This document shows positions 19,140-30,332 of a stretch of 64,000 nucleotides of DNA, piece by piece (the stretch's first letter is position 1; every line of letters begins with the position of its first letter). Location: NCBI GenBank assembly GCA_928212115.1, contig CAKMRJ010003334.1:96540891-96604890 (forward strand). Direction: 5' to 3'. The notes under the pieces were generated by a model. That model had not been told where the DNA came from and did no database searches. It saw only the letters and a program-made list of their open reading frames with translations. This DNA is from Lactuca virosa. Its lineage: Eukaryota; Streptophyta; Magnoliopsida; Asterales; Asteraceae. Position numbers and translations under genes: made by a program.

Positions 19140-22127
19140 CTACCGATGTCTAATAAAATGGTATTTCCTGTCGATATGTCGAGATCTGCCATGATCCCTT
19201 GGTTCCTTGGTTAAGGCAACCGCTCCTTCATTATCACAGAAAATTTCCATGGGCTCTTTTATGGATGGCACAACTCCAAGGTCTCCAATGAAGTTCTTCA
19301 ACCATATAGCCTCCTTTGACGCCTCGCTCGCCGCAATGTACTCTGATTCGCACGTTGAATCAGCTACGGTTTCTTGCTTGGAACTTTTCCAAGTCACTGC
19401 TCCTCCATTCAGGGTAAAGACCCAGCCCGACTGCGATCGGTAATTATCCCGATCTGTCTGGAAACTAGCGTCACTGTACCCTCGCACCCTTAAGTCATCA
19501 CTCCCACCCAGGACTAGAAACCATTCCTTAGTCCTTCGTAGGTACTTAAGAATATTCTTGACAGCAATCCAATGTGCCCTACCAGGATTCCCTTGATATC
19601 TGCTGACCATGCTCAAAGCGAAAGCCACATCAGGGCGAGTACAGGTCATAGCGTACATAATTGAGCCAACTGCGGAAGCGTAAGGTACTCGGCTCATATC
19701 AGCTATTTCTGCCTCTGTACTCGGGCTCTGAGTCTTACTCAGTTTGGTATTGCATTGGATTGGTAACTCCCCTTTCTTGGAATTTTCCATACTAAAACGT
19801 TTTAGTACCCTTTCCAAGTATGTATCCTGACTGAGTCCTATCAGTCTCTTACTTCTGTCTCTCACTATCCTTATTCCCAGAATATATGCAGCCTCTCCGA
19901 GGTCCTTCATAGCGAAACACTTCCCAAGCCAGGACTTGACCTCCTGCAATGTTGGGATGTCGTTTCCTATGAGTAGTATGTCATCGACATACAATACGAG
20001 GAAGCTCACTATACTCCCACTGGCCTTGACATATACACATGACTCATCTTCATTTCGCAGAAAACCAAACTCTTTGACCTTCTCGTCAAAACAAAGATTC
20101 CATCTGCGAGACGCTTGCTTTAATCCATAAATGGATTTCTCAAGCTTGCACACTCTATTTGGATGCTTCGCATCGACAAAACCCTCTGGCTGATTCATGT
20201 AAACATCCTCAGCCAACTTCCCATTTAGGAAAGCGGTTTTTACGTCCATCTGCCAAATTTCATAATCATGAAACGCAGCTATCGCAAGCATTACCCTAAT
20301 AGACTTTATTTTCGCAACTGGTGAGAAGGTCTCATCATAGTCAACTCCAGGAGTTTGAGTAAAGCCCTTCGCGACCAATCGCGCTTTATAAGTGTGCACT
20401 TTCCCATCCATGTCTGTCTTCTTCTTGAAGATCCACTTGCACCCGACCGTCTTACGACCTGGCACATTGTCAACCAAATTCCAAACTTGGTTGTCATACA
20501 TGGACTGAATCTCGCTATCCATTGCCTCTTTCCATTTAACAGACTCTGGGCCTGCCATGGCTTCCTTGTAGCTGTTAGGTTCGTCCAGATTTACTAGTGT
20601 ACTATCACTAATAAACGTATCCCCGTCAGTAGTAATATGGAAACCATAAAACTGGGGTGGAACAACAACTCTACTTGAACGTCTAAGAGGTAAGGACTGG
20701 TCAATAGGTTCAACAGGAGTTTCCTCCTCAGGTTGCATGCCAGTGTCAGAGGTTCCTTCTTCTCCTGACTCTTGAAGCTCTTCAAGGTCAATCTGACTCC
20801 CACTGTCTCCTTGGCTTATGAGTTCTCTTTCTCTGAAAACCCCTCTCCTAGCAACAAAGACAACATTGTCATTTGGTCTATAGAAGAGATAACCAAAAGA
20901 CTTCTGTGGATAGCCGATGAAATAACACTTCTCACTACGAGGTTCTAGCTTGTCGTGAGTCTCTCGTCTTACGAAAGCTTCACAACCCCAAACCTTGATA
21001 TGTGCTAACGAGGGAGCTTTCCCTGTCCACATCTCGTGAGGTGTTTTGGTAACCTTCTTGGTGGGAACTAAGTTAAGGATATGGGCGGCAGTCTCCAAGG
21101 CATACCCCCAGAATGAGATTGGTAACGAAGCACGACTCATCATAGAGCGAACCATGTCCAACAAGGTTCGATTACGTCTCTCAGCCACACCATTCAATTG
21201 TGGCGTTCTAGGAGGCGTCAATTGTGAAACTATTCCACACTCTTTCAGATAGTCGTGAAACTCAAGACTTAGGTACTCTCCCCCTCGATCAGATCGAAGC
21301 ATCTTGATTTTCCTGCCCAACTGATTCTCCACTTCATTCTTGAACTCTTTGAACTTTTCAAAAGTTTCTGACTTTTGCTTGATTAAGTAGATATATCCAT
21401 ATCTGCTATAATCGTCTGTAAAAGTCACGTAGAAGCGACAAGCGTCCCTTGTGGTGGATCTAAAGGGTCCACATACATCTGTGTGTATGAGATCCAATAC
21501 ACCCTCACCCCTTTCACATGTGCCAGTAAAGGGTGACTTGGTCATCTTCCCAAGTAAACAAGACTCACACACGTCATCGTCCCTAAGGTCGAAAGACTCC
21601 AAGACTCCATCCTTTTGGAGTTGGGCTATGCGTTTCTTGTTCACATGGCCAAGGCGACAATGCCACAAGCATGCTTTGTCCAAACTTGTGGACGAATCAA
21701 TATTCAAAACATCATTTCCTAAATTATCAATAACTAACACAGATTCATAAATCCCATTACAAGGTAATGCATTGAAATAAAAGACACCATTCAAATAAGC
21801 ATTAATAGAACCATTACTATTATCAAATGAATATCTGAAACCTTGTCTAAACAAACCATGAAAAGAAATGATGTTTCTTGCCATATCTGGCGAATAGCAA
21901 CAATTATTTAAATCTAGCCCTAACCCATTACTCAACACTAAGGAATAAACTCCGATCTTGGTTACTGGTGAAGACTTCTTGTTTCCCATGATCAAGCTTA
22001 TCCTTCCATGCTCCACTTCCCTACTTCTTTTTAGGCCCTGCATATCAGAACAAATGTGGTAACCACACCCTGTATCAAGAACCCATGAAGTAGCAAATGA
22101 TGAGTTATTAGATTTAATTAAATACAT
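19140..22127 (-). CDS. Copia pol: protease, integrase, reverse transcriptase, RNase H
   Basis: The 995-residue frame carries the Copia domains in order. An aspartic protease DTG lies at residues 18-20. A GAG-pre-integrase region with LWHCRLGHVNKKR and CESCLLGK forms the HHCC zinc site. The integrase core shows HTDVCGPF, SDRGGEY and NGVAERRNRTL, the D-D-E residues. The reverse transcriptase has CKWIFKKK, QMDVKTAFLNG and the catalytic YVDDILL. RNase H has SDASF and STCESEYIA. The first Met is only the first ATG in this frame; the natural polyprotein would enter from gag. The stop at 19140-19142 follows a single-base slip inside the RNase H end. The expected C-terminal tail continues in a neighbouring frame to a stop at 19003. 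Confidence 0.93.
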   Translation of the reverse strand: MYLIKSNNSSFATSWVLDTGCGYHICSDMQGLKRSREVEHGRISLIMGNKKSSPVTKIGVYSLVLSNGLGLDLNNCCYSPDMARNIISFHGLFRQGFRYSFDNSNGSINAYLNGVFYFNALPCNGIYESVLVIDNLGNDVLNIDSSTSLDKACLWHCRLGHVNKKRIAQLQKDGVLESFDLRDDDVCESCLLGKMTKSPFTGTCERGEGVLDLIHTDVCGPFRSTTRDACRFYVTFTDDYSRYGYIYLIKQKSETFEKFKEFKNEVENQLGRKIKMLRSDRGGEYLSLEFHDYLKECGIVSQLTPPRTPQLNGVAERRNRTLLDMVRSMMSRASLPISFWGYALETAAHILNLVPTKKVTKTPHEMWTGKAPSLAHIKVWGCEAFVRRETHDKLEPRSEKCYFIGYPQKSFGYLFYRPNDNVVFVARRGVFRERELISQGDSGSQIDLEELQESGEEGTSDTGMQPEEETPVEPIDQSLPLRRSSRVVVPPQFYGFHITTDGDTFISDSTLVNLDEPNSYKEAMAGPESVKWKEAMDSEIQSMYDNQVWNLVDNVPGRKTVGCKWIFKKKTDMDGKVHTYKARLVAKGFTQTPGVDYDETFSPVAKIKSIRVMLAIAAFHDYEIWQMDVKTAFLNGKLAEDVYMNQPEGFVDAKHPNRVCKLEKSIYGLKQASRRWNLCFDEKVKEFGFLRNEDESCVYVKASGSIVSFLVLYVDDILLIGNDIPTLQEVKSWLGKCFAMKDLGEAAYILGIRIVRDRSKRLIGLSQDTYLERVLKRFSMENSKKGELPIQCNTKLSKTQSPSTEAEIADMSRVPYASAVGSIMYAMTCTRPDVAFALSMVSRYQGNPGRAHWIAVKNILKYLRRTKEWFLVLGGSDDLRVRGYSDASFQTDRDNYRSQSGWVFTLNGGAVTWKSSKQETVADSTCESEYIAASEASKEAIWLKNFIGDLGVVPSIKEPMEIFCDNEGAVALTKEPRDHGRSRHIDRKYHFIRHR

Positions 22128-23014
22128 ACCTGCAAGGTGGGTTTTATCTTCCCATCCTTAATATCTTGCAGATATTTAGGGCAGCTTCGTTTCCAGTGGC
22201 CCTTCTGGTGGCAATAGAAGCACTCTGCTTCCTTGGGGTCAGAAGAGGGCTTAACAGAACCTGCTTTGGTCCCACCATCTTGGGTCTTACCCTTATGGTG
22301 GCTCTTGTAAGGAGCCTTCCTCTTCTTTCCCTTTCCTTGGCCAATTGCCAACACAGGAGCAGCTACAGTAGAGGATGATGCAACAGATTTGTCCTTGAGG
22401 TTGCTCTCAGCTGTCCTCAGGAGCCCTTGAAGCTTACTTAGGGTGACCTCTTCCTTATTCATGTGGTAGGTCATTCTGAACTGGCTGTAGCAGGAAGGCA
22501 AGGAGTGGAGGATGATGTCGATAGCCAAATCCTCATCAAACTTAACATTAAGTTTGAGAAGACGATCAACATATCTTTGCATTCTTTGCAAATGAGCAGT
22601 TAGGGATTCTCCACTCCCCATCTTAGCGGTGATCATGTTGGTGATGATCTCATAGCGCTCTTGCCTCGCGCTCTGGTGGTACCTGTCCAGCAAATCTTGA
22701 TGCATCTCATATGGATACATGTCCTCATAGGACTTTTGGAGTTCGAGGTTCATGGTGGCCAACATGATGCAATGAACTTTCGTTGCATCACGCTCGTGGG
22801 CCTCAAAGGCGGCCATCTCTTCAGGAGTAGCTTCTTCTGGGTTGATCCTTTCAAGCTTCTCGTCTAGGACATATTCTTTGTCCTCATAACGAGTTATCAT
22901 GCGAATGTATCTCATCCACTCGTTGAAGTTCGAGCCATCAAATGTCACTTTTTGACACAGGTTCATCAACGAGAATGACCCAGAAGTGTTGTTGTTTGCG
23001 TTTGCGTTTGACAT
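22118..23014 (-). CDS. Copia gag (capsid) with CCHC zinc knuckle
   Basis: The 298-residue protein starts MSNANANN and contains the Copia gag (UBN2-type) region. At residues 265-278 it has the zinc knuckle CFYCHQKGHWKRSC, which binds the element RNA. The C-terminus overlaps the start of pol by ten bases in a different frame. In related Copia elements gag and pol are one continuous frame, so a one-base slip near 22125 or a programmed frameshift separates them here. ATG 23012-23014 is the only reasonable start, since the leader upstream has no in-frame coding similarity. Confidence 0.9.
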   Translation of the reverse strand: MSNANANNNTSGSFSLMNLCQKVTFDGSNFNEWMRYIRMITRYEDKEYVLDEKLERINPEEATPEEMAAFEAHERDATKVHCIMLATMNLELQKSYEDMYPYEMHQDLLDRYHQSARQERYEIITNMITAKMGSGESLTAHLQRMQRYVDRLLKLNVKFDEDLAIDIILHSLPSCYSQFRMTYHMNKEEVTLSKLQGLLRTAESNLKDKSVASSSTVAAPVLAIGQGKGKKRKAPYKSHHKGKTQDGGTKAGSVKPSSDPKEAECFYCHQKGHWKRSCPKYLQDIKDGKIKPTLQVCI

Positions 23015-24386
23015 CTGAAATAGAAAGGAACAAAGTTTGATTAGAATGAATCCCTAATTAAACACCCACATGAGAAATTAGGGCTAGGATCCAACAACAT
23101 TATTTACAACTTAGAAAAGGGATGCCGTAATCTAAAAGTAAATAATTTGAAGGTAAGTGAATGACGATTCACTAATTTTCACCATGAAAAACGAAAGAGG
23201 TTAAGTTTTAAATGTATTTGAAAATTCCTAGATTTCTTTTGAGATTCATTGAACATTTCAATGGCATGTTTAAATCTCGATATGCACTTCAAATTTGCGA
23301 CTGGGATGCCGAGGATCGCAAACAAGTTTGTGAATAACCATGCGAATCATCATGGTGCACTCAATGTCTTCATCACCTAATCAATGTGCTGGTTAGCCAC
23401 GCACGCTCCATTGATCTATGATAAGACATCGAGCCACCCTTTGTCACCAATGTCAATCCCAAATTAGTGTGCTGGTTAACCACGCACGCTCCACTAACGT
23501 TTGACAGGGGTACAAAGTGTAATTCCATGGAATAGCATCATTTTCACATTTTACCCTAAAGTAACTAAGAGTGGGAATTTGTAAAACAATGTAGTTACTT
23601 TAATATTTCCATTATACTTATAATGAGGAATTAAGTGCCCTATCCTATCCGTTCGGCTAACGACCCTCCACCAGTCAAGCAAGCGGTAGATGTGAGTGTA
23701 CATCCATTAAGCGCCATTTTATAGGCAGCAACCTTATACCCACCTTATAGACTGGCTTCGTGAATGAGGCCTACTAGCGATAAGACTAGCTTATTCTTAT
23801 ACATATATATAATAATTAATCTTATAATATCATAATTGTATAAGGGTGTATTTTAAAACATTTTAAAATACTAGTGTCTTTGTTGCATTTAAAATTTTCG
23901 AAAATTAGACAATTTAATTTAAAATTTTAAACACCAAAAATCTTTGATTTAATAATTATCAAAATTAAACAATTAATTTAAATTATTAAATCATGAAGGA
24001 TTATCATAAAATTAAACAATTAATTTATCCTAATCCTTTTTATCCCCTAGATTTCGAAATTTATGGAAAGGATAATTCAAGATCTTCAATTATCTAGTTT
24101 AAACAATTAAGTTGATAATCACAAAGATGGCATTATCCAAATCCCTAAAATTTTGGGATCTTGTCTTGGGGGGCAAGGGATTTTCGAAATCCCTAGGGTT
24201 TCATAACCCTAATTTCGAAATTTGGAGGCTAGGCAAAAAGGGTTTAAGAACCCTACAAAAAATCGCCAACTAGGGTTTCTTAACCCTATTTTCGAAAAAC
24301 ACCAAGCCTTAGGGTTTACTTGCCATAAACCCTAATTTGTCAAATTCATAATATGTATCAAATCAAATTGAAAACAAAAACCAAAG
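23015..24386 (-). other. Leader of the Copia element
   Basis: About 1.35 kb of non-coding sequence lies between the primer site and gag. It is AT-rich near 23810-24010. A phrase containing GTGCTGGTTARCCACGCACG occurs twice (near 23378-23410 and 23469-23500). Confidence 0.75.
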
Positions 24387-24399
24387 GCTCTGATACCAC
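24387..24399 (-). other. Primer binding site of the Copia element (tRNA-Met)
   Basis: The plus strand reads GGCTCTGATACCAC directly before the LTR. On the minus strand this is GTGGTATCAGAGCC. Confidence 0.9.
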
Positions 24400-25195
24400 T
24401 GATAGGTTTTATACAAACAATCCTATGTGTGCATGCAACCCTAATTGGATCTATGTTTTCACTATAAGACATACAACTATATGAACACAAAATAAACCCT
24501 AGCATGCTTCTATAATTTTCGAAAATCATATAGAAGTGTAGTAGACATACCTTTGTTGTTATATTGCAATAACAACTAGTTTCCTTGATCTCTTGAACTC
24601 TTGAAAGCAAGCACCACAATTGTAGTGCCTCTAATGGCTCACAAACACCTTGAAGCAAGAAGGCAATTAAGAGAGAGAGGGGAAGGATGCTAATTTCGGC
24701 CCTAGGGTTTCCCTTGGAATCAAGTGGCCTAAAATTGAAGCATAGGGCATCTATTTATACTGTAGGGTGCTAGGGTTTCAGTCTAAACCCTAATGGATAG
24801 CTTAGCCACCAAGCAGCCCAAGGAACCTTCTGGAATGAGGCCCTTGGACGAAAATATGATGATCCCTCATCATAATTTCGTTCCCCCTTAGTCCATTAGG
24901 TTTCCTAGCCCAAAACTCAACTATCACACATTTGACAGTTTATACCCCTTTATTTAATTAATCTCTTTTAGTCACCAAATTAATTCCTAATTAATTTATG
25001 ACTAATACTAATTAAATAAATATGATTTCTCCTTTAATATATTATTCTTATAATATATTAATAAACCATAATATCTTCTCTCTCATATCAAATTACCTTG
25101 TCAAGTTGCTTTGGTGAAGGCAACCCAAAAGAACCATGCACACTCGGGTCAAGTACATACCAAATATAGTTACGGACTTAGACACTAATCCAACA
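24400..25195 (-). repeat. 5' LTR of the Copia element
   Basis: The 796-bp LTR holds the element promoter; a TTTATACTGTAGGG stretch near 24753 may relate to it. It is one base shorter than its partner. Confidence 0.95.
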
Positions 25196-25200
25196 GCTCA

Positions 25201-25715
25201 AGACCGACATCAGATAGTTTGTTGCAACCCAACGTTGTGATACATTACTAGAGTTACAGGAGGCAGGTAGGCAGAGTGAGCTTGAGATTGAGTTACAGTT
25301 GAGAGAGCAGAGACAGGCCCCGACGCAATCGCAGCTGGCGCCGAAGCGGTCCAAGACCGATGATTCTAGGTCTGGAGGTCAGCATGGCCGCACTTTTGGG
25401 AAGTGTGGGAAGGGTCATTCTGGAGTTTGTCGATCCAGTGGTGTATGCCGCAAGTTCGGAAAAGAGGGGCACTCTGCGAGGGATTGCCGCAAGTTAGCCC
25501 GATTCAGGATATGGGGATTTGTTACCACTGCGATGAGATTGGTCATGTGAAGAGCAATTGTTTGTTGCTTACCGCTAAGCCGGCGCAGGCTCCCACGTCA
25601 GCTACATTGAGGATCACTGACGGGAGCCAGGGCAGGGCAGAGCCCCCAAGGGCTCGGGGACGCGCGTTCCAGCTAACAGCCGAGGAGGCTAGGACAACAC
25701 CAGATGTGGTGGTTG
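25201..25715 (+). pseudogene. gag of element A, part 3 (zinc-knuckle region)
   Basis: The gag C-terminus resumes with the helical LREQRQAPTQSQ segment and two cysteine clusters. CRKFGKEGHSARDC is a zinc knuckle that has lost its second cysteine to Phe. CYHCDEIGHVKSNC is intact. They lie in different frames, so a frameshift occurs near 25497. An early in-frame stop lies near 25213. The end DVVVG leads into a candidate intron at 25716. Confidence 0.85.
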
Positions 25716-25783
25716 GTATGTTTCTATTATTTATCTTGTTGATTACATTAATTTTATGCTCGTATGTGTTATACTTATGTTAG
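25716..25783 (+). other. Candidate 68-bp intron between gag and protease of element A
   Basis: The segment starts GTATGT, ends TTATGTTAG and is T-rich. Removing it joins codon GTT plus G to GT ACA. This fuses the gag frame to the protease frame and gives VVVGTFLVNS, the sequence I expect at this point in related elements. Left in, it inserts a run of hydrophobic residues and a stop. The splice is predicted, not shown. Confidence 0.6.
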
Positions 25784-26596
25784 GTACATTCTTAGTGAAC
25801 TCCTTACATGCTCTGGTATTGTTTGACTCGGGGGCGAGTTGGTCTTTTGTCTCGCGATATTTTAGTAGAGTTCGGTTGCCCTTAGGAGAGCTAGAGTGTC
25901 TGTTGCGAGTCTCCATCGCCAACGAACACGGGGTTTCTGCTTCTTCAGTCTATCGCGGTTGCATTCTGGAGATCTCCGGGGTATCCTTCCCGATTGACTT
26001 GATTCCGATTCCCATGGGGGATGTTTGCGTTATAGTGGGTATGGACTGGCTGAGTCGTTTCGGTGTGATGATCGACAACGAGGGTCTACGTGTGGTAGTT
26101 CGAACCCCAAGCGGGGGAGAACTGGTTATCTATGGCGAGAGCACCAGATTGGTTTCAGGGTTTTGCTCAGCCGCCAGGGCTCGACAGTATATTCAGCACG
26201 GGTGTGCGGGTTATTTGGCGTATGTGGTGGATACGCGGGTTGGGGGCTAGGTCTCGATTTCAGAGGTTCTAGTCGTCAGAGAGTTCGCTGATGTATTCCC
26301 GGAGGAGTTACCCGGAGTGCCTCCGAAGAGGCCGGTCGAGTTCAGGATTGACCTTGTGCCAGGTGCGGCCCCTATCGCCAAGGCGTCGTACCGACTGGCA
26401 CCACCAGAGATGCATGAGTTGTCATCTCAGCTGCAGGAGCTGCTAGGCAAGCAGTTCATTCGTCTGAGCAGTTCTCCGTGGGGAGCGCCGATTCTCTTTG
26501 TCAAGAAGAAGGATGGTTCACACCGGATGTGCATCGATTACCGGGAGCTGAACAAGTTGACGGTGAAGTACCGTTATCCACTTCCATGGATTGATG
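25784..26596 (+). pseudogene. Protease and start of reverse transcriptase of element A
   Basis: The aspartic protease motif LFDSGASWSFVS lies near 25822-25857, followed by the GDVCVIVGMDWL conserved block. A TAG at 26248-26250 interrupts the frame before the RT. The RT then begins in the same frame with VEFRIDLVPGAAPI, SSPWGAPILFVKKKDGSHRM and DYRELNKLTVK. These are typical of a Tekay-like pol. The frame is cut at 26597 by a Copia solo LTR. Confidence 0.9.
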
Positions 26597-27386
26597 TGAT
26601 GGGTTTTTGAGCATTCTAACACTTCCTAAGTGTACATGCAACCCTAATAACCTTGAATCTATGTTTTCTCTATATACATGCAAATTTCTTTTTCAAGGTT
26701 ATTTCCTAACTAGCATGGCATTGGGATTACATAAAACATAAAAACTAGTAGAAATACATACCTTGTTGTTTGTTGCTTGGATTCCTTCAAGACTTTGTGA
26801 GCCTAGCACCCCAAATGTTGTGCCTCAAATGCTTCACACAACACCACAAGACTTGGAATAACTTGAGAGAATACTTCTAGCACTAAAAATCGGTTATGCC
26901 CTCTCTAGTAACACTAGGTCCACTAGCTCACCATTTTGCTAACCATAGGGTTCCTTTTATAGTGTTGTCACAATTAGGGTTTACTCATGAAGACCCTTAA
27001 TTGCCATGACTCTTGATTTCCCATGACCCATGGGTTTGTAACTCCCATAGACTATCCATGGAGCTCCATATGGTTATAACCAAACCCATAAACCATGGAT
27101 CATTAATCCACCATAAAAGAATTGATGATTGTCATAATCAACCCTATATATTTAATTAGTCTCACTTTGATCACTAGATTAATACTAGATTAATACTTGA
27201 TCAATACTAATTAAATAATACTATTATTAATATATTAGAACTTATAATATATTAATAATCATAAGTGCCTTATTCTCTCATTTAGTCTATCCAAGTATTG
27301 CAATGCCATGCAACCCAAATGGACCATGCCGGGTCGGGTCAAGTACATACCAAATAAAGTTATGGACTTAGACACTATATCCAACA
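26597..27386 (-). mobile_element. Copia solo LTR in the RT of element A, TGATG duplication
   Basis: The 790-bp insert reads TGATGGGTTTTTGAG...ATATCCAACA and is flanked by perfect TGATG duplications (26592-26596 and 27387-27391). On the minus strand it starts TGTTGGATATAGTGTC. That is related to the LTR of the Copia at 17370-25195, but clearly a different subfamily. No internal sequence remains. Removing it and one target copy restores the RT frame across the site. Confidence 0.95.
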
Positions 27387-27391
27387 TGATG

Positions 27392-28265
27392 ATCTCTTTG
27401 ATCAGCTACAGGGAGCATCTTGGTTCTCCAAGATAGACTTGAGGTACGGGTACCATCAGTTCAAGGTGAGAGAATAGGACGTGGAGAAGACCACGTTCCG
27501 GACTCGTTATGGACATTACGAGTTCGTGGTGATGTCGTTTGGGCTCACCAACACGCCAGCCGTATTCATGGATCTGATGAATCGGGTATGCAGACCGATG
27601 CTTGATAGCTTAGTTATTATGTTCATCGATGATATCTTGGTGTATTACAAGACCAGAGAGCAACATGAGGAGCATCTCCACGAGCTACTGGGAGTTTTGA
27701 GGCGAGAACGGCTTTATGCCAAGTTCTCTAAATACGAGTTTTGGTTGCGAGAGGTTCAGTTCCTTGGACATCTCGTTAACCAGGAGGGGATTTTGTTCGA
27801 TCCGGCCAAGATCGAGGCGATTATGAAATGGGAGGTTCCGAAATCCCCCTCGGATATCAGGAGTTTTCTTGGATTGGTAGGGTACTACCGGAGATTCATT
27901 CAGGATTTCTCCAAGATTGCACTACCTCTCACTCGTTTGACGAGGAAGGGGGTGGATTTTCGGTGGTGCCCTAAGCAGCAGATGGCCTTTGAGACCCTCC
28001 GAAAGCGACTCTGCGAGGCTCCAATCTTGACTCTCCCAGAGGGAGTTAAGGATTTTGTGGTTTTTTGTGATGCGTCGATCACAGGACTGGGAGCGGTCCT
28101 CATGCAGAGAGGACGTGTGATAGCCTATGCGTCACGGCAGTTGAAGCCGCATGAGATGAGATATCCTACGCACGATCTTGAGTTGGGAGCGGTGGTGTTC
28201 GCCTCAAGATCTGGAGACATTACTTCTACGGGGTCCACTGTACCATATACACGGACCACAAGAGC
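27392..28265 (+). pseudogene. Reverse transcriptase and RNase H of element A
   Basis: The RT resumes with DLFDQLQGASWFSKIDL and carries the catalytic block MFIDDILVY near 27620, then KFSKYEFWLREVQFLGHLV. The RNase H part includes VVFCDASITGLGAVLMQ and YPTHDLELGAVVFA. A TAG near 27475 breaks the frame in the RT palm. A frameshift near 28205 breaks it inside RNase H. The enzyme copied element RNA into DNA and is now dead. Confidence 0.92.
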
Positions 28266-29862
28266 TTGGGGCATATCATGGATCATCCGAACCTGAACAT
28301 GAGACAGCGCAGGTGGATGGACGTAGTCAAGGATTATGACTGCGAGATCTTTTACCATCCTGGTAAAACGAACGTGGTGGCAGACGCCCTGAACCGCAAG
28401 TCGGCTGGATCTTCAGTTTCGGCGTCGTGTATGAGGATATCGGTGGATTCTCCACTTGTGGGCTTGATGAGGGAAGCTCAGGCTGAGGGTGTACGGCAGG
28501 AGAATGGGAAGCTTGATAAGATTAAAGGCAAGATCCCCCGATTTGTGCAGGACAGTCGTGGGTTGTTGACCCGTTGCGGTCAGGTGTGGGTTTCGATGTG
28601 TAGTGGGGTCAGACAGATTGTACTCAAGGAGGCTCATAAGTCTTGCTTCTCTATTCACCCGGGGGCCAATAAGATGTACCGGGATCTGAGTTTGAGTTAC
28701 TGGTGGCCGTGCATGAAGAGAGAGATCACTTGGTACGTCGAGAGGTGATTGACCTGCAGGATGGTCAAGGTCGAGCACCAGAGGCCGCATGGAAAGCTGC
28801 AGCCTCTAGAGGTTCCCATGTGGAAATGAGAGCAGATCATGATGGAATTTATCACCAAGTTGTCGAGGACGACGAAGGGACATGATGTTATATGAGTCGT
28901 TGTGGATTGATTGAAAAAGACCGCCCATTTCCTGGCCATTCGGGAGAGTTCATCAACCGAGAAGCTGGTTGATGTATATTTCCGCGAGATCGTTGCTCTT
29001 CATGGGGTGCCGGTCTCTATTGTCTCAGACCGTGATGTTCGATTCACCTCCCGTTTCTGACAGAAGTTCCACGAGGAACTGGGCACGAGACTGCATTTTA
29101 GCACCGTATACCATCCGCAGACAGACTGCCAGAGTGAGCGGACCATTCAGACCCTCGAGGATATGTTGAGGGCATGCGTCATTGATTTTGGTGGGAGTTG
29201 GGACTCCTACCTACCCCTTGCAGAGCTCTTCTACAACAACAGCTTTCACTCCAGCATTGGTGCTCCACCTTTTGAGCTGTTGTATGGGCAGAGATGTCGT
29301 ACCCCCGTCTGTTGGGGCGAGGTTGGTCACAGGGTGATGGGTCGGACCGAGGTGGTCCTGCAGACTACCAAGATGATAGAGCAGATTAGGCAGCGATTGC
29401 AGACTGCTCGGAGTCGGTAGAAGAGTTACGTCGACCGGCGCCAATCTGAGTTGGAGTTTCAGATTGGTGACATGGTGTTACTGAAGGTCTCACCCTGGAA
29501 TGGTGTGATCCGTTTCTGGAAGAGGGGAAAGTTGGGTCCCCGATACATTAGGCCATTCCGGATTATTGCCAGGGTTGGCAAGGTGGCGTATAGACTGGAT
29601 CTTCCGGAGGAGCTCAGTCAGATTCACAACACTTTCCACGTCTCACAGTTGCGGAAGTGCATATTAGACGAGGGTGTGGTAGTGTCATTGGATGACATTC
29701 AGGTTGACAAACGCCTGAATTATGTTGAGCAACCGATGGCTGTCTTAGAAAGGAAAATAAAGGTGTTGTGTAACAAGGAGATACCTTTGGTAAAGGTACA
29801 GTGGCAGCATCAGAGAGGATCCGAGTAGACTTGGGAGCCGGAGACCGAGATACGGGAGCAAT
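28266..29862 (+). pseudogene. RNase H end, integrase and chromodomain-like tail of element A
   Basis: The region begins with the RNase H end and the tether FYHPGKTNVVADALNRK. The integrase zinc site has HPGANKMYRD at 28657. The core shows SIVSDRDVRF, YHPQTD and QSERTIQTLEDMLRA. The C-terminal GPFR-like block reads LGPRYIRPFRIIARVGKVAY, followed by a chromodomain-like tail (VLERKIKVLCNKEIPLVKVQW, cited as 29744-29806). Stops or shifts occur near 28746, 28893, 28908, 29058 and 29418. Several are tryptophan or arginine to stop changes that fit C-to-T decay of methylated DNA. Confidence 0.9.
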
Positions 29863-29911
29863 ATCCAGATCTGTTTACTGCAGCAAACGTCGAGGACGAA
29901 GTCTGGTTCAA

Positions 29912-29923
29912 TTGGGGGAAAGT
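29912..29923 (+). other. Polypurine tract of element A
   Basis: TTGGGGGAAAGT lies directly before the right LTR start at 29924. Confidence 0.85.
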
Positions 29924-30332
29924 TATAACATCCCGGAATTTGCAGGTATTTTCGAATCCTCCCTTTTATTATTATTTGTCATTTTTAGCCCTTGGGGATG
30001 GAAGGGTGTAGCCATGAGATGCCTTAGTGGCTAATATTGTAATTTTAGATCAGGAGGAGTACGCTGAGCGTACATAAGGGTACACGGAGCGTTCTAGGCG
30101 CGCCATAGTATGTTGGGCGTACACTTGTGTACACTGGGCGTACTCACGTCAGGGAAAAACCCTAATATTTAGGGTTTGGGTGGTATATAAGTATCCTTAT
30201 GAGCTCATAACCCTCTACCATTTCATGCTCCATAGTTTTGAGCCGTATTCCCCAAACCCTAACCTCTTTCTTGAGTGTATGAGCTAAAGGTGTGTTTTTT
30301 GAGTAGTTGAAGAAGAAGAAGTTCCATCAAGG

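Larger units (their letters stand above)
17370..25195 (-). mobile_element. Copia (Ty1) element, minus strand, nearly intact
   Basis: It is a 7826-bp element with LTRs of about 797 bp at both ends and perfect 5-bp duplications GCTCA at 17365-17369 and 25196-25200. On the minus strand the order is LTR (24400-25195), tRNA-Met primer site, 1.35-kb leader, gag (23014-22118), protease-integrase-RT-RNase H (22127-19140), a non-coding tail, polypurine tract and LTR. I noticed fewer than ten differences between the LTRs, so it is the youngest large element here apart perhaps from the LARD-like one. Two single-base frame breaks prevent one continuous polyprotein. Confidence 0.95.
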
